Part shown: positions 1 through 7,021 of the stretch, one piece after another
Numbering within the stretch: the first letter of the stretch is position 1
Layout of the letters: each line of letters begins with the position of its first letter
Assembly (NCBI GenBank): GCA_963781805.1
Contig: CAWAHF010000004.1
Span: forward strand, 3,534,001-3,598,000
Reading direction: 5' to 3'
Length of the DNA: 64,000 nucleotides
DNA from: JAFGPL01 sp963781805
GTDB lineage: Bacteria; Bacteroidota; Bacteroidia; Bacteroidales; UBA10428
Program-made: the position numbers and the translations under genes
Notes under the pieces: model-generated
The model's input: the letters and a program-made list of their open reading frames with translations, nothing else
The model's database searches: none
Told to the model about the DNA's origin: nothing

Positions 1-1
1 A

Positions 2-607
2 TCAGGAGGTTATAAAAAATTAATTGTTGTCGGTGCTGATATGATGTCTTCCATTACCGACTATACTGACCGTGCAACTTGTCCTCTTTTTGGTGATGGT
101 GCTGCTGCCGTTCTTCTGGAACCAACCACAGATGAAGATGGAATACTTGACTCAATTCTTGAAGTAGATGGTGGAGGATATAAATATCTTCATTCAAAAG
201 CCGGTGGATCTCTTAAACCATGCTCTCATGAAACCGTTGATGCAAAAGAGCATTTTGTTTACCAGGAAGGTCAGGCGGTATTTAAAGTGGCCGTTTCTAA
301 AATGGCTGACATTTCTGTGGAAATAATGAAACGAAATCACGTAAAACCAGAAGAACTTGCATGGCTTGTTCCACATCAGGCAAATATGAGAATTATTGAG
401 GCAACTGCCCGTCGTATGGGAATCAAGCAATCCCAGGTGCTAATCAATATTGAACGATACGGAAATACCACTGCTGCAACTATTCCACTCTGCCTTTGGG
501 ATTTTGAAAAAAGGCTTCACAAAGGAGATAATATTATCCTAACCGCATTCGGAGCTGGTTTTACCTGGGGTACCATCTATCTTAAATGGGCATATGATAG
601 TATCTGA
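2..607 (+). CDS. fabH: 3-oxoacyl-ACP synthase III (KAS III), C-terminal part
   Basis: This gene enters the window already in frame, so only its last 201 codons are visible. KAS III condenses acetyl- or branched acyl-CoA with malonyl-ACP to start fatty acid synthesis in the cytoplasm. Two of the three catalytic residues are visible: the His of VPHQANMRI and the Asn of ERYGNTTAA; the active-site Cys lies upstream of the window. The GDGAAAVLLE stretch and the C-terminal GAGFTWGTIYLKW also match the thiolase fold of this family. A strong terminator follows the stop, so the gene is separate from the bactofilin downstream. The true start cannot be seen. The family is certain; whether this is the only KAS III of the genome cannot be told. 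Confidence 0.95.
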   Translation, partial: SGGYKKLIVVGADMMSSITDYTDRATCPLFGDGAAAVLLEPTTDEDGILDSILEVDGGGYKYLHSKAGGSLKPCSHETVDAKEHFVYQEGQAVFKVAVSKMADISVEIMKRNHVKPEELAWLVPHQANMRIIEATARRMGIKQSQVLINIERYGNTTAATIPLCLWDFEKRLHKGDNIILTAFGAGFTWGTIYLKWAYDSI

Positions 608-632
608 TTGAGAAATTGATTAGATTCTTAAT

Positions 633-660
633 AGTCCGGCCAGGTTAACCGGACTTTTTT
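633..660 (+). terminator. Rho-independent terminator after fabH
   Basis: A perfect 7-bp stem (AGTCCGG at 633-639, CCGGACT at 649-655) closes a 9-base loop and runs directly into a T tract. It starts 25 bases after the fabH stop. Confidence 0.9.
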
Positions 661-713
661 ATTTATCAACAAGAATTTGCAGCAATTTGCGTTACATTTT
701 TTAATCTTATTTT

Positions 714-721
714 TATCTTTG
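714..721 (+). promoter_or_regulatory. Candidate -7 box (TATCTTTG) for the bactofilin/ATP synthase transcript
   Basis: TATCTTTG fits the Bacteroidota housekeeping -7 consensus TAnnTTTG and lies 39 bases before the bactofilin ATG, just after the fabH terminator. A TTTG occurs upstream at 686-689, but its spacing of 24 bases is longer than usual, so only the -7 box is called. Confidence 0.45.
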
Positions 722-760
722 TTAACTTTCATTTTCACTGTATAAATAAAATGTAAAATA

Positions 761-1171
761 ATGGCAAAGTATACTGAAATAGAAAACAATGCAATAAACC
801 TTCTGGGTGTCGGTACCGAAATAGTCGGTAACATAATATCCAATGGTGATATACGAATAGACGGAAGTTTATCCGGAAATCTTAAAACCAAAGGGAAAGT
901 CGTTATTGGTGAAACAGGTACTATAACCGGTGAAATACAATGCAAAAATTCTGACGTAGAAGGAAATATTGAGGGTAAAATTGTTGTTACAGAACTACTT
1001 ACTCTTAAAGCCACTTCTAATGTCAACGGTGATATTGTCGCAAAGAAACTTGCCATTGAACCCGGAGCCAAATTTACGGGACACTGTAACATGAGCATCG
1101 ATACCCCACAATCCAATGCAGGAACAAAAGAACCCGAAAAAGGAACACCAGAACCGCCAAAATCTAAATAA
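761..1171 (+). CDS. Bactofilin (polymer-forming cytoskeletal protein)
   Basis: A 136-residue protein with the glycine-spaced beta-helix of bactofilins between about residues 14 and 110. Repeating turns read like 'GDIRIDGSLSGNLKTKGKV' and 'GTITGEIQCKNSDVEGNIEG'. Bactofilins polymerise without nucleotides into cytoplasmic or membrane-bound filaments that position envelope enzymes. The tail is short, charged and rich in Pro, Lys and Glu (residues 117-136), probably disordered. Its last 56 bases are also read in another frame as the start of the atpZ-like gene, so the two are probably translationally coupled. A bactofilin in front of the ATP synthase genes is consistent with Bacteroidota gene order. 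The family call is firm; the specific cellular role is unknown. Confidence 0.9.
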   Translation: MAKYTEIENNAINLLGVGTEIVGNIISNGDIRIDGSLSGNLKTKGKVVIGETGTITGEIQCKNSDVEGNIEGKIVVTELLTLKATSNVNGDIVAKKLAIEPGAKFTGHCNMSIDTPQSNAGTKEPEKGTPEPPKSK

Positions 1172-1355
1172 TTACGGCAGATATTCGGGTATTGCCTTTC
1201 AAATGATCGTATTCATTTTATTAGGCGTATTTTTTGGTAAGAAAATGGATAAATGGTTTGACACAAAAAATTCAATTTTCACGGCTGTTTTTTCATTATT
1301 GGGTGTTATTCTTTCATTATTTTTTGTATTGAAAGACCTGGTAAGAAAGAAATAA
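1116..1355 (+). CDS. atpZ: AtpZ/AtpI-like small membrane protein of the F0F1 ATP synthase operon
   Basis: A 79-residue protein with a Lys/Gln/Asn-rich N-terminus and two membrane helices (about 28-42 and 54-72). The segment YSGIAFQMIVFILLGVFFG resembles the first helix of the AtpZ/AtpI family, which assists c-ring assembly or cation supply in ATP synthase operons. The ATG at 1116 lies inside the bactofilin gene, giving a 56-base overlap. The next in-frame ATG (1203) would remove the conserved NYGRYSGIAFQ segment, so the overlapping start is preferred. The next gene begins 8 bases after the stop. Family membership is likely from position and the helix motif, but the protein is short and the exact role is inferred. 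Confidence 0.75.
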   Translation: MQEQKNPKKEHQNRQNLNNYGRYSGIAFQMIVFILLGVFFGKKMDKWFDTKNSIFTAVFSLLGVILSLFFVLKDLVRKK

Positions 1356-1363
1356 GAAGAGGA

Positions 1364-1765
1364 ATGAAAAAAGATTTAAAAACTTATTATTTCTGGCTGA
1401 CACTATTAACCCTGGTCATTGGGCTTGCTGCATTCATTATCTTTCGAACCTTGCTTAAAAATTACTATCATCCGGAGTTTTGGATTCTGTTACTCTTTTT
1501 CTTTTTGGTAAATATTGCCGTACATTCCTTTATAATCACTGCTGAAAAAAAGAAAAAACTTAAGTTTAATACCATTTATCTGATTTCGTTTGCCATAAAA
1601 TTTATAGCCTATTTATCATTTCTGGTAATATATCTTATTCTGGCTAAGACCATTTCATTTTCATTTGCAATTTCGCTATTTGTTCTTTATATAATCTATA
1701 CGGTATTTGAGGTACGCTCTACCATAATTTTTTCAAAAAGTTCTGAAAAGAATTTTGAAAAATGA
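1364..1765 (+). CDS. Small four-helix membrane protein of the ATP synthase operon (AtpI-like)
   Basis: A 133-residue, very hydrophobic protein with four predicted membrane helices (about 9-29, 39-56, 69-92 and 95-115) separated by a basic loop (EKKKKLKF). I see no catalytic motif. It sits between the atpZ-like gene and atpB, 8 bases after the former, where Bacteroidota commonly carry an unnamed membrane protein that may correspond to AtpI. Phe and Ile content is high and the C-terminus is charged. Assembly help for the F0 sector is the reasonable guess, based on position only. Confidence 0.7.
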   Translation: MKKDLKTYYFWLTLLTLVIGLAAFIIFRTLLKNYYHPEFWILLLFFFLVNIAVHSFIITAEKKKKLKFNTIYLISFAIKFIAYLSFLVIYLILAKTISFSFAISLFVLYIIYTVFEVRSTIIFSKSSEKNFEK

Positions 1766-1823
1766 AATTAGATTTTATTAAATTTATATTAAGTATTTGT
1801 GATTTGTTAACTTAATTAAAATC

Positions 1824-2933
1824 GTGTTTAAAAGAAATCGTTCCGTAATTTTTGCAATTATAATTTTTGTATGTTGCTTTTCGATTAGGGTTTTTGGTGA
1901 TATCTCTCAAGATAATAATGAGGATAAGTCCAATTCTAATACTGAAATAAAAGAAAAATTTAATCCTTCAAAATTCCTTTTTGAACACATTGAAGATTCC
2001 CATGAATGGCATGTTTTTACCTATAAGGGCAGACCTTATGCTATCCCTTTACCGGTGATTCTAATTAGCAAAAACACAGGTTTAGTCGTATTTCTTTCCA
2101 ATAAACTGCACCACGGAACCAAATCCTTCTTTTACAAGGGATATGAATACAAAATGGAAACCGAAGGAGATATGAAGGGTAAGATTGCCGAAATTCACAA
2201 TGCTGAAACTGTCAAATTTCCTTTCGATATCTCCATTACAAAAAACATAGTGGCATTGTTTGCAAGTGTTTCAATTATGTTATGGCTTTTTATTTCCGTT
2301 GCCAATGCCTACAAAAGAAATACCGGAAAACCTCCGCGTGGTTTGCAGTCTCTGTTAGAGCCTGTTATTTTATTTGTCAGAGACGAAATCGCCAAACCAT
2401 CCATTGGTCACAAATATGAAAAATATACCCCTTATCTTCTGACTATTTTCTTTTTTATTTGGTTCAATAATATGATGGGATTAATACCTTTCCCTCCAGG
2501 TGGGGCGAATTTAACCGGTAATATTGCTGTAACAGGGGTACTTGCTGCATTCACCATGGTTATTACAAATTTTAGCGGAAATAAAAATTACTGGAAACAT
2601 ATTTTTAATACACCGGGAGTGCCGATATGGTTAAAAATTCCTCCAATTATACCCCTGATCGAGTTTTTTGGAGTTTTTACCAAACCATTTGTATTAATGA
2701 TTCGTCTTTTCGCTAACATTACTGCAGGTCACCTGATTACATTGGGATTCCTGAGTTTAATTTTTGTATTCGGCGAATTACATGCTTCAGGAGGATATTT
2801 AATTTCTCCGGTATCGATAGTATTTCTTATTTTTATGATGTTTCTAGAACTATTGGTAGCTTTTATTCAGGCTTTTGTATTTACATTTCTTTCAGCGCTA
2901 TATATTGGTATGGCTGTTGAAGAACACCATTAA
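1824..2933 (+). CDS. atpB: F0F1 ATP synthase subunit a
   Basis: Subunit a forms the proton half-channels beside the c-ring in the inner membrane. The essential Arg is R294 in VLMIRLFANITAGH, with the conserved neighbours of that helix. At 369 residues it is longer than the roughly 270 residues of E. coli. The extra length is an N-terminal region of about 140 residues that starts with a signal-peptide-like segment and looks periplasmic, as in other Bacteroidota. The only start giving this signal segment is a GTG at 1824; the upstream gene ends 58 bases earlier. It is followed 22 bases later by atpE. The call is secure; the role of the N-terminal extension is unknown. Confidence 0.95.
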   Translation: MFKRNRSVIFAIIIFVCCFSIRVFGDISQDNNEDKSNSNTEIKEKFNPSKFLFEHIEDSHEWHVFTYKGRPYAIPLPVILISKNTGLVVFLSNKLHHGTKSFFYKGYEYKMETEGDMKGKIAEIHNAETVKFPFDISITKNIVALFASVSIMLWLFISVANAYKRNTGKPPRGLQSLLEPVILFVRDEIAKPSIGHKYEKYTPYLLTIFFFIWFNNMMGLIPFPPGGANLTGNIAVTGVLAAFTMVITNFSGNKNYWKHIFNTPGVPIWLKIPPIIPLIEFFGVFTKPFVLMIRLFANITAGHLITLGFLSLIFVFGELHASGGYLISPVSIVFLIFMMFLELLVAFIQAFVFTFLSALYIGMAVEEHH

Positions 2934-2955
2934 ATAAACTTAATTTATATTTATT

Positions 2956-3207
2956 ATGTCATTAGCAACAGTATTATTAGAAGTAGCAGGGATTGCCAAC
3001 ATGGGTTCAGCAATTGGTGCAGGTATTGCAGCAATTGGCGCCGGTATTGGCATCGGCCAGATTGGAGGGTCTGCCATGGAAGCGATTGCCCGGCAACCTG
3101 AAGCAGCAGGAGATATTCGTACAAACATGATTATTTCCGCAGCGCTTATTGAAGGTGTCGCATTGTTTGCAGTTGTTGTGTGCCTTATGGCAAGGACACA
3201 GGGTTAA
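2956..3207 (+). CDS. atpE: F0F1 ATP synthase subunit c
   Basis: An 83-residue hairpin of two membrane helices joined by the polar loop ARQPEAAGD, which contacts subunits gamma and epsilon. The ion-carrying carboxylate is Glu66 in AALIEGVALF. A Gly follows it rather than the Ser/Thr typical of sodium-binding rings, although helix 1 does carry a Gln (GIGQIGG) as sodium types do; proton coupling is therefore the better guess. The glycine-rich helix 1 has the usual small-residue packing pattern. A strong hairpin lies between this gene and atpF, which may help raise c-subunit output relative to the rest of the operon. Confidence 0.96.
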   Translation: MSLATVLLEVAGIANMGSAIGAGIAAIGAGIGIGQIGGSAMEAIARQPEAAGDIRTNMIISAALIEGVALFAVVVCLMARTQG

Positions 3208-3215
3208 TATTTAAT

Positions 3216-3258
3216 AATCCCCGTAATTATAACGGTTGGTTATTTAATTACGGGGATT
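3216..3258 (+). promoter_or_regulatory. Large perfect hairpin between atpE and atpF
   Basis: Two 14-base arms (AATCCCCGTAATTA at 3216-3229 and its exact complement at 3245-3258) enclose 15 bases, and the loop can add further pairs (ATAAC/GTTAT). Only a weak T run (TTTT) follows. Partial termination, or protection of an atpE-containing transcript 3' end, would both be plausible for a subunit needed in about ten copies per complex. Confidence 0.7.
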
Positions 3259-3279
3259 TTAATCATTAAAAAAAATGTC

Positions 3280-3774
3280 ATGGAATTGATTACTCCTAGT
3301 TTAGGAACAATTTTTTGGTTGACCATAGTCTTTTTTGTCGTACTTTTTATTCTAAGAAAGTATGCATGGCGCCCAATTCTGAATTCTTTGAAAGATAGAG
3401 AAAATTCAATTCAGGATGCATTACTTTCTGCTGAGAAAGCCAAGGAAGAAATGTCAAAATTGATTGCTAATAATGAAAAAATTATAAATGAAGCAAAAAT
3501 TGAGCGGGACAAAATTATTGTCGAAGCAAGAGAGTTGAAAGATACTATCATTAATGAGGCTCGTAAAAGTGCGTCCGAAGAAGCTAAAAAATTGATTGAA
3601 AATGCAAAGCAATCTATCAGAAAGGAAAAAGAATCCGCAATAAATGAGATAAAGGAACAAATCGTGATTTTGTCGGTGGATATTGCAGGTAAAATATTAC
3701 AACAAAAACTCACGGAAAGTTCTGAGCAGAGAGAACTTATTGAAAAATCACTACGCGAAATTAAATTGAACTAA
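3280..3774 (+). CDS. atpF: F0F1 ATP synthase subunit b
   Basis: A 164-residue peripheral-stalk subunit. One membrane helix (about residues 9-25) is followed by RKYAWRPI, the usual start of the cytoplasmic stalk, and then a long charged coiled coil rich in Lys, Glu and Ala to the C-terminus. It dimerises and links subunit a to the alpha3beta3 head through delta. The start ATG at 3280 follows the atpE-atpF hairpin. The next gene, atpH, begins 9 bases after the stop. Length and architecture are typical. Confidence 0.94.
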   Translation: MELITPSLGTIFWLTIVFFVVLFILRKYAWRPILNSLKDRENSIQDALLSAEKAKEEMSKLIANNEKIINEAKIERDKIIVEARELKDTIINEARKSASEEAKKLIENAKQSIRKEKESAINEIKEQIVILSVDIAGKILQQKLTESSEQRELIEKSLREIKLN

Positions 3775-3783
3775 ACCCCGGAC

Positions 3784-4323
3784 ATGAACGAAGGAAAAAT
3801 CTCGGTAAGGTATACCAGGGCGCTTTTTAATCTTGCCAAAGATGAAAATCTGCAGGAAACGGTAAAAAATGATATGGAGGCTATTTTAGATTTGTTTTCT
3901 TCTGTTGCCGAATTTAAACTATTGATAGACGACCCTGTTCTAAAACCTTCAGAAAAGATTAAAATTCTGAAGGAGTTATTTGATACCAAGTTACAGAAAA
4001 TTACAGTTGCTTTTGTTGAATTAATAGTCCAAAACAACAGGTTGAATTATCTTAAATCGATGGCACTAGTCTACATCGATTTATATAAGAAAGATAAAGG
4101 CATTCAATCTGCACTTCTGACAACTCCTGTACCCGTTGATGAAGATATCAGAAATTCTATGCTGAAAACCATTCAGAAGAAGCTGAACTTAAAAATTGAA
4201 CTGAACGAGAAAGTAAATGAAAGTTTAATCGGCGGATTTGTATTAAGAATAGGGAATCAGCAGATTGATGCCAGCGTTTCCAATCAGCTTGAAAAAATAA
4301 AAAAGGAATTAATAAATAGTTGA
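3784..4323 (+). CDS. atpH: F0F1 ATP synthase subunit delta
   Basis: A 179-residue cytoplasmic subunit that clamps the top of the alpha3beta3 head to the b-subunit stalk. The N-terminal helical domain begins with ISVRYTRALFNLAKDE, close to the family signature 'YA.ALF..A'. The C-terminal signature is visible as NESLIGGFVLRIGNQQIDAS, where the family usually has a 'GG...(R)IG....D.S' pattern. Nine bases separate it from atpF and 21 from atpA, as expected for one operon. Confidence 0.94.
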   Translation: MNEGKISVRYTRALFNLAKDENLQETVKNDMEAILDLFSSVAEFKLLIDDPVLKPSEKIKILKELFDTKLQKITVAFVELIVQNNRLNYLKSMALVYIDLYKKDKGIQSALLTTPVPVDEDIRNSMLKTIQKKLNLKIELNEKVNESLIGGFVLRIGNQQIDASVSNQLEKIKKELINS

Positions 4324-4344
4324 AACAATTAAAGTATATCTACC

Positions 4345-5925
4345 ATGGCATTTTTAAAGCCTTCTGAAGTATCAAAAATATTAAAACAGCATCTGAAAGG
4401 TGTTGATACAAGTGTTGAACTCGAAGAAGTTGGTACAGTACTCCAGGTGGGTGATGGTATTGCCCGCATTCACGGTCTTGATAATGTAAAGTCAAATGAA
4501 CTTATCGAATTCGATTCAGGCGTAATAGGCATTGTATTAAATCTTGAGGAAGATAATGTTGGTGCAGTATTGCTGGGATTAACCGAAAAAATTAAAGAAG
4601 GCGATTCAGTAAAACGAACTGGCAGGATTGCCTCCATCCATGTTGGTGAAGGTTTGCTGGGACGAATTATAAACACACTGGGTGAACCCCTGGACGGTAA
4701 AGGACCAATTGCCGGCAGACTTTATGAACTGCCGTTTGAAAGAAAAGCCCCGGGAGTAATATTCCGTCAACCTGTAATTGAACCTCTGCAAACCGGAATT
4801 AAACCAATAGATGCTATGATACCTATTGGAAGGGGACAGCGTGAATTAATCATAGGCGACCGTCAAACCGGCAAAACCGCTATTGCCATTGATACGATAA
4901 TAAATCAAAAAGAATTTTACGATAAAGGAGAACCTGTATTTTGTATTTATGTTGCTATTGGTCAGAAGGGATCTAACGTGGCTAATATAGCCAAGACACT
5001 CGAAGAAAATGGGGCTATGGCTTATACTGTAATCGTAGCTTCAACATCAGCAGATCCGGCTGCATTGCAATTCTATGCTCCATTTGCCGGCTGCGCTATA
5101 GGTGAGTATTTTCGTGATAGTGGAAGACCTGCGCTTATCATATATGACGATCTTTCAAAACAGGCAGTAGCATATCGTGAAGTATCTTTGCTTCTTAGAA
5201 GACCTCCGGGACGTGAAGCTTATCCCGGTGATGTATTCTATCTTCACTCACGTTTGCTTGAACGAGCTGCAAAAATTATAAATAATGATGAAATTGCAGC
5301 TCAGATGAATGATTTACCCGATGTTTTAAAACCAATGGTTAAGGGTGGAGGATCACTAACAGCCTTACCTATTATTGAAACCCAAGCTGGTGACGTATCG
5401 GCATATATTCCAACCAATGTAATTTCGATTACTGATGGTCAGATATTTTTGGAGTCAAATTTATTCAATTCGGGAGTGCGCCCGGCAATCAATGTAGGTA
5501 TTTCAGTCTCGCGTGTGGGAGGAAATGCACAAATTAAGTCGATGAAAAAAGTTGCAGGAACATTAAAACTTGACCAGGCTCAGTACCGCGAACTTGAAGC
5601 ATTTGCAAAATTTGGTTCTGATCTTGATGCTGCTACGCTTGCTGTTCTGGATAAAGGGGCCAAAAATGTCGAAATATTAAAACAAGGCCAGTTTTCGCCA
5701 ATGACGGTTGAAAAACAAATTGCGATTATCTTTTGCGGAACCAGAGGATTGTTGAAAGATATACCTGTTAATAATGTAAAGGAATTTGAAAAAGAGTTTC
5801 TTGATTATCTTGATTTAAAGCATAAATCGACGCTTGAAGTACTTAGGATGGGTAAGCTTGATGAAAAAGCAGAAAAGACCCTGGAAGCTGTCGCAATTGA
5901 AATTTCGGAAAAGTATAAAAGTTAA
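4345..5925 (+). CDS. atpA: F0F1 ATP synthase subunit alpha
   Basis: A 526-residue regulatory nucleotide-binding subunit of the F1 head. The P-loop reads GDRQTGKT and is followed by the typical AIDTIINQK. The signature region PAINVGISVSRVGG is intact, as is the DDLSKQAVAYREVSLLLRRP stretch around the catalytic interface Arg. A beta-barrel N-terminal domain (about residues 25-95) precedes the nucleotide domain, and a helical C-terminal domain follows. The family's usual length is about 505-530. The catalytic partner subunit beta is not in this window, so the head is assembled from genes at two loci. Confidence 0.98.
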   Translation: MAFLKPSEVSKILKQHLKGVDTSVELEEVGTVLQVGDGIARIHGLDNVKSNELIEFDSGVIGIVLNLEEDNVGAVLLGLTEKIKEGDSVKRTGRIASIHVGEGLLGRIINTLGEPLDGKGPIAGRLYELPFERKAPGVIFRQPVIEPLQTGIKPIDAMIPIGRGQRELIIGDRQTGKTAIAIDTIINQKEFYDKGEPVFCIYVAIGQKGSNVANIAKTLEENGAMAYTVIVASTSADPAALQFYAPFAGCAIGEYFRDSGRPALIIYDDLSKQAVAYREVSLLLRRPPGREAYPGDVFYLHSRLLERAAKIINNDEIAAQMNDLPDVLKPMVKGGGSLTALPIIETQAGDVSAYIPTNVISITDGQIFLESNLFNSGVRPAINVGISVSRVGGNAQIKSMKKVAGTLKLDQAQYRELEAFAKFGSDLDAATLAVLDKGAKNVEILKQGQFSPMTVEKQIAIIFCGTRGLLKDIPVNNVKEFEKEFLDYLDLKHKSTLEVLRMGKLDEKAEKTLEAVAIEISEKYKS

Positions 5926-5934
5926 ACATCTCCG

Positions 5935-6819
5935 ATGGCAAACCTGAAAGAAATACGTAACCGGATTCAATCTGTTAAATCGACACGACAGATAACCAGC
6001 GCAATGAAAATGGTATCTGCTGCAAAGCTCAGAAAAGCCCAGGATGCCATTATTCAAATGAGACCATATGCAAACAAGCTGCATGAAATATTGCTGAATC
6101 TAAGTAAATCGCTTGATTCGGATAGAGATAATAAATACGCTGAAACCAGAGAAATATCTCATGTACTTTTGATTGTTATCACTTCCAACAGGGGGTTATG
6201 TGGCGCTTTTAATTCAAATGTCGTTAAAAAAGCTCTTCAGATAATTGATGAAGATTACACACAGCTTAAGTCCAAAGCAGTCATTGACATTATGTCAATT
6301 GGCAAGAAAGGGGCAGATTTACTAAAAACAAAAGGTAAACCGCCAAATTCTGTGCATCATCAGCTTTTTGATAACCTGACTTTTGAAAATATGCTACCCG
6401 TTGTAACTGAGGTATTAAACTCATTTGTAACCAAAAAATATGATAAAATTGAACTTATTTACAATCAATTTAAGAATGCCGCTACACAGGAATTGATAAG
6501 AGAAGACTATCTGCCAATTAAACGAACACCTCAATTTGAAGATCAGTTTGAAACACATCTGGATTATATTCTTGAGCCATCCAAGATGGAAATTGTCAGG
6601 GAACTGATTCCCAAATCTCTTAAAATCCAATTTTTTAAGGCGCTTTTGGATTCACATGCTTCTGAGCATGGCGCAAGAATGACAGCTATGCATAAAGCCA
6701 CCGACAATGCCACAGATCTTATACATGATTTGCAGTTAAATTACAATAAAGCACGCCAAACGTCCATCACAAAAGAAATACTTGAAATTGTAAGCGGTGC
6801 AGAAGCTTTGAGAGGATAA
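5935..6819 (+). CDS. atpG: F0F1 ATP synthase subunit gamma
   Basis: A 294-residue central-stalk subunit that rotates inside the head. The N-terminal helix reads IRNRIQSVKSTRQITSAMKM and the C-terminal helix reads HGARMTAMHKATDNATDLI; together these form the antiparallel coiled coil of the rotor. The middle part is the Rossmann-like domain. It starts 9 bases after atpA. It is the last ATP synthase gene here; no atpD or atpC follows, only the palindromic element and then an unrelated glycosyltransferase gene. Confidence 0.96.
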   Translation: MANLKEIRNRIQSVKSTRQITSAMKMVSAAKLRKAQDAIIQMRPYANKLHEILLNLSKSLDSDRDNKYAETREISHVLLIVITSNRGLCGAFNSNVVKKALQIIDEDYTQLKSKAVIDIMSIGKKGADLLKTKGKPPNSVHHQLFDNLTFENMLPVVTEVLNSFVTKKYDKIELIYNQFKNAATQELIREDYLPIKRTPQFEDQFETHLDYILEPSKMEIVRELIPKSLKIQFFKALLDSHASEHGARMTAMHKATDNATDLIHDLQLNYNKARQTSITKEILEIVSGAEALRG

Positions 6820-6831
6820 TAAATTATCATT

Positions 6832-6956
6832 ACTAGTGTCATGTCCATCTTTTTATGTCATATAGTTACCCTGAACACCCACCTGACAGAGCTTAAGCGG
6901 CGGGCAGGTGATTCGGAATGACTTAACCATTTTTTAATACTTGACATAACACTAGT
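6832..6956. repeat. Imperfect palindromic intergenic element (MITE-like)
   Basis: The ends form a near-perfect inverted repeat: ACTAGTGTCATGTC at 6832-6845 and GACATAACACTAGT at 6943-6956, one mismatch in 14. Inside, further pairs include GTTACCCTGAA against TTCGGAATGAC (imperfect) and CACCTG against CAGGTG. The whole 125 bases can fold into one long hairpin, and the centre is more GC-rich than the flanks. I see no target-site duplication that I would defend. Confidence 0.6.
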
Positions 6957-7021
6957 TACATAACTGAATTAATTCATTAACCTTTTTAGTTGAATTAATA
7001 ATTTAAACTGTTAACCACTTT

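Noticed and set aside
628..1116. Minus-strand frame of 162 codons opposite the bactofilin gene
   Set aside because: It is the antisense shadow of the bactofilin's repetitive codons and shows no domain of its own.
2956..3207. Sodium-coupled c-ring
   Set aside because: Helix 1 has a Gln as sodium-type rings do, but the residue after the key Glu66 is Gly rather than Ser or Thr, so proton coupling is preferred.
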